Positions 58,762 through 64,000 of a DNA stretch of 64,000 nucleotides are shown one piece after another. A program made the position numbers and the translations under genes. Each line of letters begins with the position of its first letter. The first letter of the stretch is position 1. The notes beneath the pieces were generated by a model that did no database searches, was not told the origin of the DNA, and saw only the letters and a list, made by a program, of their open reading frames with translations. This DNA comes from Chryseobacterium scophthalmum (GTDB taxonomy: Bacteria; Bacteroidota; Bacteroidia; Flavobacteriales; Weeksellaceae), in assembly GCF_900143185.1 (NCBI RefSeq), contig NZ_FSRQ01000001.1:372001-436000 (forward strand), given 5' to 3'.

Positions 58762-60903
58762 ATGGAAAAGAACAACAAAAAAAGTGAAAAATTAGATCAA
58801 CTAAAGGACCTCACAACAGATAATTTAAATGAAAAACTCACAACCAATCAAGGATTAAAAATTAACAATAATCAAGATTCTTTAAAAGACGGGGAACGGG
58901 GTGGAACATTATTGGAAGATTTTATCCTTCGTGAAAAAATTACTCATTTTGATCATGAAAGAATACCGGAACGTATTGTTCATGCAAGAGGTTCAGGAGC
59001 TCACGGTGTTTTTAAACTTAATAAAAGTTTACAAAAATACACAAAAGCAAAATTTTTAACAGAAGAAGGTAAGGAAACGCCTGTTTTCGTACGTTTTTCT
59101 ACCGTTGCAGGAAGCGCAGGAAGTACTGATCTTGCTCGTGATGTACGAGGTTTTGCGATTAAATTTTATACAGAAGAAGGCAATTATGATCTTGTAGGTA
59201 ATAATATTCCTGTCTTCTTCATTCAGGATGCTATGAAATTCCCTGATTTGATTCATGCGGTAAAACCTGAACCGGATAATGCAATTCCACAAGCTGCATC
59301 TGCGCATGATACTTTTTGGGATTTTATTTCTTTAATGCCCGAAAGTATGCACATGATTATGTGGGCAATGAGTGACAGAGCCATTCCTAGAAGTCTTAGA
59401 ATGATGGAAGGATTTGGAGTTCATACTTTTAAATTCATTAATAGTGAAGGGACTGTTCATTTTGTAAAATTTCACTTTAAACCAAAACTCGGTGTACATT
59501 CCGTAGCTTGGGATGAAGCAACAAAAATTTCGGGTAAAGACTCAGATTTTCACAGAAGAGATCTTTGGGAAGCAATAGAGAACGGTGCATTCCCAGAATG
59601 GGATTTCGGAGTGCAGATCATACCTGAAGAAGATGAATATAAATTTGATTTTGATCTGCTTGATCCAACAAAGCTGATCCCGGAAGAGGAAGTGCCTGTT
59701 CAAATTGTAGGTACTTTAACATTGAATAGAAATCCGGATAATTTTTTTGCTGAAACAGAGCAAATTGCATTTCACCCTGGACATTTGGTTCCTGGTATTG
59801 ATTTTACCAATGATCCTTTGTTACAGGGAAGGTTATTTTCTTATACCGACACTCAGTTATCACGTTTAGGATCTCCTAATTTCCATGAGATTCCTATTAA
59901 CCGTTCTTTAAATGAAGTTCATAATAATCAGCGTGACGGACATATGCGTCAGCAAATTGTAAAAGGAAAAGTTAGCTACGAGCCCAATTCTATTGGTGGT
60001 GGATGTCCTTTTCAGGCGATGATGAAAGAAGGTGGTTTTACTTCTCACAATGAAAGAGTTGACAGTAAAAAAATCCGTGCAAGAAGTGAAAGTTTTGTAG
60101 ATCATTATTCACAGGCAAAATTGTTCTTTAATAGTCAGTCTGCTCCTGAAAAACAACATATAGAGAATGCCCTAATTTTTGAACTTTCAAAGGTAACAAT
60201 TCCTGCCATCAGAGAAAGAGTTGTAGGACAGTTAGCTTTCATTAATAAAGATTTAGCTTCAAAAGTTGCTAAAAAAGTAGGAGTAAAAGTGATTCAGTTA
60301 AAACAATCCAATGGAAGTATTCCTGCAGATGCTGATCCTGCGACATTACAAAGTCCGGAAAAAGAGCCTATGACAAAGAGTTCAGAAGCCTTAAGCATGG
60401 CCAATACCGTTAAAAATACTATTGAGAGTCGCATTATTGGTTTTATTATGGAAAACGGAGTAAAAGCTGCCGACGTAAATTCCCTACAATCTAAGCTGGA
60501 AAAAGAAGGAGCTGTAGTACAGATTATTGCAGGAAGTTTAGCCTCTGTAAAAGCTGATGACGGAACTATTTTTGAACCCAAACATTCTTTGACGAGTACA
60601 GCAAGTGTTTGCTTTGATGCACTTTACCTCTGCAGTGGAAAACAGTCTTCAGATCATTTAATGAACGAAGATAACAAACCCGGAACCTTATTATTTGTCA
60701 ACGAAGCCTATAAACATTGCAAAGCAATCTATTTTGGGAAAGAAACAGATGCAATCTATAAAGCAAGTTATGTGAATGATAAAAAACATGATGATCCAGC
60801 AATTATAACTTCTGAAACGAAAGATCCTGCTACTGCATTTATTAAAGCTGTAGCTAATCATAGAGTTTGGGAACTGGAAAAAGAGAGAAATAATCCTGCT
60901 TAA
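58762..60903 (+). CDS. katE: Large-subunit catalase (KatE/HPII type) with C-terminal DJ-1/PfpI-like domain
   Basis: 713 residues. Catalytic His74 in RIVHARGSGAHGVF; Asn in YDLVGNNIPVFFIQD; proximal heme Tyr in RLFSYTDTQLSRLG. The C-terminal ~160 residues (about 555-710; ESRIIGFIMENGVKAADVNSL in parts) form the flavodoxin/DJ-1-like domain of HPII-type catalases. The Lys/Asn-rich N-terminal arm matches the subunit-interlocking arm. It decomposes hydrogen peroxide; KatE is usually a stationary-phase enzyme. Monocistronic. Confidence 0.95.
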   Translation: MEKNNKKSEKLDQLKDLTTDNLNEKLTTNQGLKINNNQDSLKDGERGGTLLEDFILREKITHFDHERIPERIVHARGSGAHGVFKLNKSLQKYTKAKFLTEEGKETPVFVRFSTVAGSAGSTDLARDVRGFAIKFYTEEGNYDLVGNNIPVFFIQDAMKFPDLIHAVKPEPDNAIPQAASAHDTFWDFISLMPESMHMIMWAMSDRAIPRSLRMMEGFGVHTFKFINSEGTVHFVKFHFKPKLGVHSVAWDEATKISGKDSDFHRRDLWEAIENGAFPEWDFGVQIIPEEDEYKFDFDLLDPTKLIPEEEVPVQIVGTLTLNRNPDNFFAETEQIAFHPGHLVPGIDFTNDPLLQGRLFSYTDTQLSRLGSPNFHEIPINRSLNEVHNNQRDGHMRQQIVKGKVSYEPNSIGGGCPFQAMMKEGGFTSHNERVDSKKIRARSESFVDHYSQAKLFFNSQSAPEKQHIENALIFELSKVTIPAIRERVVGQLAFINKDLASKVAKKVGVKVIQLKQSNGSIPADADPATLQSPEKEPMTKSSEALSMANTVKNTIESRIIGFIMENGVKAADVNSLQSKLEKEGAVVQIIAGSLASVKADDGTIFEPKHSLTSTASVCFDALYLCSGKQSSDHLMNEDNKPGTLLFVNEAYKHCKAIYFGKETDAIYKASYVNDKKHDDPAIITSETKDPATAFIKAVANHRVWELEKERNNPA

Positions 60904-60937
60904 ACCACCAATATAAATAACCGTCAAATAATTAAAT

Positions 60938-61090
60938 TTGAAAGCAGCCGTTTTTCATGCACCAGATAAAACAACCTGCGATACAGTGCCGGACCCGATC
61001 GTTGAAAATGAGAACAATATTATCTTAAAAGTTACCTCTACCGCTATTTGCGGAAGCCATCTTCGTATGTATTTAGGAAGAATATGGTAA
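60938..61090 (+). pseudogene. Zinc-type alcohol dehydrogenase N-terminal relic
   Basis: From a TTG at 60938 the frame reads KAAVFHAPDKTTCDTVPDPI, then ILKVTSTAICGSHLRMYLGRIW and stops. ICGSHLRMYLG corresponds to the catalytic zinc Cys region (usually CGSDLH) of glutathione-independent formaldehyde dehydrogenase-like enzymes (about 350-390 residues). The rest is missing, so the gene was truncated. Confidence 0.7.
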
Positions 61091-61239
61091 ATAATTCCTA
61101 TGGTGGTGAATAACCCGAAACAGGTGTTTTCATAAGAAAATACAGCAATGATACTATTAGAGTTAAAATTGAATTACTCAATGGTTAGTTTATGCTATAA
61201 AAAAAATAAATTAATATAGGCATTTCATATTGGAAAAAG

Positions 61240-61509
61240 AACAAACAGAGCAAACAGAACTTTAAATACCCTTATGAAACACTTTATTCAATTCAAAACA
61301 GAAAGATTTATACAGATAAACTCAGAAATTATAAGTATTTAATTCCAAAAGAAATTCATCAAACAAAAAGTTTTGAAACTAACTCTATTGAAAGGAAAAA
61401 TTTAAGTGTAAAGAACTCACTTAAAAAAGATTCAACAGAAAAAAAAATTGCTTGTAATTTTGAAAATATATTTCTGGTTTTAAACACAAATTATAAAACA
61501 AACATGTGA
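61240..61509 (+). mobile_element. IS1-family transposase C-terminal remnant
   Basis: The frame that ends at TGA 61507-61509 reads KYPYETLYSIQNRKIYTDKL, YLIPKEIHQTKSFETNSIERKNLSVKNSLKK. This is the DDE C-terminal core of IS1-type transposases (IYTDxxxxYxxLIPKEIH, TNxIERKNLxLRxxLKR). The N-terminal half is not present; upstream lies the alcohol dehydrogenase relic. A degraded 3' end of an insertion element. Confidence 0.75.
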
Positions 61510-61544
61510 TAACTTTCCAAAGTTATCACATGTTTGTTTTATAA
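61491..61544. repeat. 54-bp perfect palindrome at the end of the IS1 remnant
   Basis: Left arm 61491-61516 (TTATAAAACAAACATGTGAT then AACTTT) is the exact reverse complement of right arm 61519-61544, with only CC between. It contains the transposase stop codon in the left arm. It could act as a bidirectional terminator, or it may be a duplicated insertion-sequence end in head-to-head order. Confidence 0.85.
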
Positions 61545-61932
61545 AACTGATCAATTCTATTATCCTTGTAAAAATAATCTGCGATATCCATTTTTTATAT
61601 TATATTTACTTTATTACGGTTTTGAAAATAAAATAATGACGATTAAAAAATACTTTTTTAATAATTCTTTTTATTGTGTATTTATTGATAATGTTAGTTT
61701 CTACTTCAAAACCTATCCAATTTTTTGAGGTTGCCGACATTTATAACACAAACTCTCTATAACCAAGAGATAATCATCTTTAATTTAAAAATCGCTGGAC
61801 TTTTTTAAAAGATACGCGAATATATTTTATCATATTGTATGTATAAAATATTTTGTTTATTTTTACATACCAATCAATTATATCTATATATGCTGTAATT
61901 ATTATTGCAATATATCTATAACTAATAATAAT
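61545..61932. other. AT-rich intergenic region without recognised features
   Basis: A 64-codon frame here (61534-61728) is aromatic-rich and lacks support from a promoter or motif. Nothing else is visible before the membrane protein gene. Confidence 0.3.
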
Positions 61933-62361
61933 ATGAAAATTTCAAACGCCAAAATCGCAAAAGCTTTAGCTTATATTTTGTTGATTGCCAATATATTTCC
62001 AATTTTGGGCATTATTTTGTCACATCAATTTCTTTTGAATTTGATTTTCGGAGGTATTATGGCATTAATTTTATTTTTCCTGATCAGGATTAGGAGTACA
62101 GAGCTTGAAAATTCCGGAGGGTGTTTTATTATAAGGCAAATTCATCCACTCGCTACAAAAGGATATGTACGTCCTAAAGTTGAATTTCCTATTACATTGA
62201 TCAACCAGTTTATGATTAAAGAAGGGTTAATTGCGGATCATTTGAATCTTAAAATCCATTCTCAAAATTCGCGTAAAAAGATTCATTTCAATCTCTTTTT
62301 TTTCGATAGAAAACAAATAAGAATGTTGCAATCTGCAGTGCAAAGTCAGCTCTCATATTAA
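61933..62361 (+). CDS. Hypothetical membrane protein
   Basis: 142 residues. Two hydrophobic segments (about 11-30 and 33-52, LNLIFGGIMALILFFLI), then a cytoplasmic domain of about 90 residues (ELENSGGCFIIRQIH, KVEFPITLINQFMIKEGLIA, LFFFDRKQIRMLQSAVQ). The beta-rich C-terminal part recalls bacterial PH-like domains. Function unknown. Confidence 0.6.
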   Translation: MKISNAKIAKALAYILLIANIFPILGIILSHQFLLNLIFGGIMALILFFLIRIRSTELENSGGCFIIRQIHPLATKGYVRPKVEFPITLINQFMIKEGLIADHLNLKIHSQNSRKKIHFNLFFFDRKQIRMLQSAVQSQLSY

Positions 62362-62618
62362 CGTTATTTTATTTTTTTAATTATTTGCTTAGTGTGAAAG
62401 CAAATAGAACCTATGGCCAAAATTACAGTGTTTGTAGTTATTTAGTTCAATAATTATAATGTATATTCGTTATTTACTATTTCTCTGCAAATATGTAGAG
62501 GAATTTATTTTAGATTAATTCTTACTGCAAATAATAAGATTTTAAATCATTATTGAATCTATAAACACTCTTTTTGTGAAAGAAATCGGCTTCTATTTGT
62601 AAATGTAAATGATTAATA

Positions 62619-63452
62619 ATGCAGATTATTCCATCTCCCAATTTAATTCCTTATATCAAGCATTACCTTTTTTTAGATTTAATAGATATTCATAATGGTC
62701 TTTTTCGGACATTTGCAGACGGCAATACAGGCATTGTTTTCAGTATAGGTTCTGGTGCCTTATATAGAGATGGAACAAAACTTCCAAAAGTATTTTGTTA
62801 TGGACAAATTACGGGCTACAGAGAATTGGAGATAATAGGCTCATTAAAGTTGATCATTGCCGTTTTCAGACCTTTTGGAATGAGCAGAATACTAAATACT
62901 TCTGCGGGAGAACTAAAAAACAAAATTGTTGATTTAGAATCTGTCTTAGGAAATGGCGTAAGAAATTTACATGATATTCTTTGTAATGAAGCATCCAATT
63001 TGAAGATCGCGGAAAGTTTAAATGGCTTTTTCAGTCAATTATTAAAAGATTTTGAAACCCGTTTGTATCCTATGGTAATGGCCACAACAAATTGGATAAT
63101 GGCACGTAACGGACTTTTTAAAGCTGAAGAACTTATTGATTTTGCGGGTTATAATCAACGTACAATTGAAAGGGCTTTTCATAATTTGGTGGGTATTGCG
63201 CCTAAAAAGTTAGGCAGTATTATAAGACTTCATCACTTTCTTGGTGAAATTAAAGGAACCGGTAATAAATATAACTTTACATCAAATGTTTTTGATGCGG
63301 GATATTTTGATCAGGCACATTTGATACGGGAGTTTCGAAAAATAACAGGTCTCACTCCAACGACTTACCATATAAAATCTACGCATCTTGCTGTAAATGT
63401 TATTGTATTACCTGACGAAAATGTACAATCTGAAATTACTTTGACAATCTAA
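62619..63452 (+). CDS. AraC-family regulator (DUF6597-type N-terminus)
   Basis: 277 residues. N-terminal sensor part (IPSPNLIPYIKHYLFLDL; VFRPFGMSRILNTSAGEL) of the type found in many Bacteroidota AraC regulators, C-terminal HTH domain near 175-265: FKAEELIDFAGYNQRTIERAF and FDAGYFDQAHLIREFRKITGLTPTTYH (the AraC signature). It lies 17 bp before a nitrilase-family gene, its probable target or operon partner. Confidence 0.88.
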   Translation: MQIIPSPNLIPYIKHYLFLDLIDIHNGLFRTFADGNTGIVFSIGSGALYRDGTKLPKVFCYGQITGYRELEIIGSLKLIIAVFRPFGMSRILNTSAGELKNKIVDLESVLGNGVRNLHDILCNEASNLKIAESLNGFFSQLLKDFETRLYPMVMATTNWIMARNGLFKAEELIDFAGYNQRTIERAFHNLVGIAPKKLGSIIRLHHFLGEIKGTGNKYNFTSNVFDAGYFDQAHLIREFRKITGLTPTTYHIKSTHLAVNVIVLPDENVQSEITLTI

Positions 63453-63469
63453 ATTTGTCAAAAAAAATA

Positions 63470-64000
63470 ATGGAAGATTTAATCATCGCAACAGCACAGT
63501 TTGAGAATAGAAGTGCCGACAAGGAGTATAATTTATCACAAATCGCGGAGCTCTCAAGTAAAGCAGCTTCTCAGGGTGCAAAAATTGTCGTTTTTCATGA
63601 ATGTTCAATTACGGGCTACACTTTTGCGAGACATTTAGACAAACAGGCTATGCTTGATATTTCAGAATATCTACCGGAAAGCCAAAGCGTAAAAGTACTT
63701 ACGGAAATTGCTCTTAAAAATCAAATTGCAGTATGCGCAGGTTTATTTGAAAAAGATGAGAATGATAATATTTTCAAAGCGTATATATGCGTTAATGAAA
63801 CCGGTATTGTGGCTAAATACAGAAAGCTTCATCCTTTCATCAATCCGCATATTAGTCCAGGTGACGCTTATTGTGTATTTAATCTTTATGGCTGGAACTT
63901 TGGTATACTTATATGTTATGACAATAATATTATTGAAAATGTAAGAGCTACTAAATTATTGGGAGCTGATGTACTCTTAATGCCACATGTCACAATGTGT
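63470..64000 (+). CDS. Carbon-nitrogen hydrolase (nitrilase superfamily), partial
   Basis: The first 177 residues; the gene runs off the window. MEDLIIATAQFENRSADKEYN leads to the catalytic triad: Glu44 in VVFHECSITGY, Lys119 in KYRKLHPF, and Cys149 in FGILICYDNNI. The family includes aliphatic amidases, carbamoylases and nitrilases; Arg/Asn after Cys would decide the branch and here the motif is CYDNNI, closer to the amidase/carbamoylase groups than to nitrilases (CWE). It follows the AraC regulator by 17 bp. Confidence 0.85.
   Translation, partial: MEDLIIATAQFENRSADKEYNLSQIAELSSKAASQGAKIVVFHECSITGYTFARHLDKQAMLDISEYLPESQSVKVLTEIALKNQIAVCAGLFEKDENDNIFKAYICVNETGIVAKYRKLHPFINPHISPGDAYCVFNLYGWNFGILICYDNNIIENVRATKLLGADVLLMPHVTMC

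Noticed and set aside
61534..61728. 64-codon ORF after the palindrome
   Set aside because: Phe/Tyr-rich composition typical of AT-rich non-coding DNA; no promoter or motif and it starts inside the hairpin.
1..64000. Search for rRNA, tRNA, origin or prophage modules
   Set aside because: No cloverleaf-like tRNA segments, rRNA signatures, DnaA-box clusters or phage structural genes were recognised by eye.

Overview
The window looks like a chromosomal segment of a Bacteroidota bacterium of the class Flavobacteriia, most like Chryseobacterium or a close relative. The evidence is low GC, weak Shine-Dalgarno sequences, several TAnnTTTG-type -7 promoter boxes, truncated AraC-type regulators, many PAS/HisKA kinases, and small lineage-typical orphan proteins. 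No rRNA, tRNA or CRISPR array was seen.

Region by region. 1-8.4 kb holds sensory and regulatory genes: a LOV-domain (blue-light type) histidine kinase followed 2 bp later by a receiver protein, a front-end fatty-acid desaturase, a membrane-anchored AraC-like regulator, a multi-PAS kinase, an AlkD-like HEAT-repeat protein, a GH130 gene remnant and an AraC regulator. 8.4-9.2 kb is mostly non-coding, with stacked hairpins. 9.2-30 kb is a stress and detoxification island: chloroperoxidase-like hydrolase, DsbA-like protein, peroxiredoxin, DUF1275 protein, oxalate-decarboxylase-type bicupin, quinone reductase, lipocalin-like and SRPBCC-like proteins, ABM-domain membrane protein, hybrid kinase, LytTR regulator, Dps, CPA1 antiporter, degenerate receiver, Crp-type regulator, pirin, exported isochorismatase-like hydrolase, exported amidohydrolase, alginate-export-type porin and an M17-N-domain protein. 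Two different promoter architectures recur here. One has a CTAG dyad exactly 25 bp upstream of a CATACATTTG-like box and occurs four times. The other has a TTTTGCC/ATTCATCGA element about 40 bp from a CTTTAC box; it occurs three times plus one orphan copy. The island is also littered with several families of small palindromic intergenic repeats.

30-36 kb holds a very large GAF/PAS hybrid kinase and a compact kinase/NarL-type regulator pair. Two decayed receiver-domain remnants flank that pair. 36.4-45.8 kb, all on the minus strand, is the most striking locus: five small exported pilin-like proteins (four nearly identical, in B-A-B-A order), a PapD-like chaperone, a 933-residue usher-like outer-membrane barrel, and a 477-residue protein whose C-terminal domain aligns with the pilins. 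This has the gene logic of a chaperone-usher fibre (shaft, chaperone, usher, tip) in a phylum where such systems are not the textbook case. Each of the four near-identical pilin genes has its own promoter with a TGTAGT-N6-ACTACA operator at fixed spacing, and terminators separate most of the copies.

46-64 kb is a stationary-phase or stress-survival set with many small unknowns: SpoIIAA-like protein, pyruvate oxidase, two stand-alone receivers, FAD/NAD(P)-binding protein, Crp-type regulator, TauE/SafE permease, serine hydrolase, DUF2383 protein and a large KatE-type catalase. Relics of an alcohol dehydrogenase and of an IS1-type transposase follow, the latter ending in a 54-bp perfect palindrome. 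An AraC regulator precedes a nitrilase-family gene cut by the window end.

All functional calls come from reading motifs by eye; no database search was possible.
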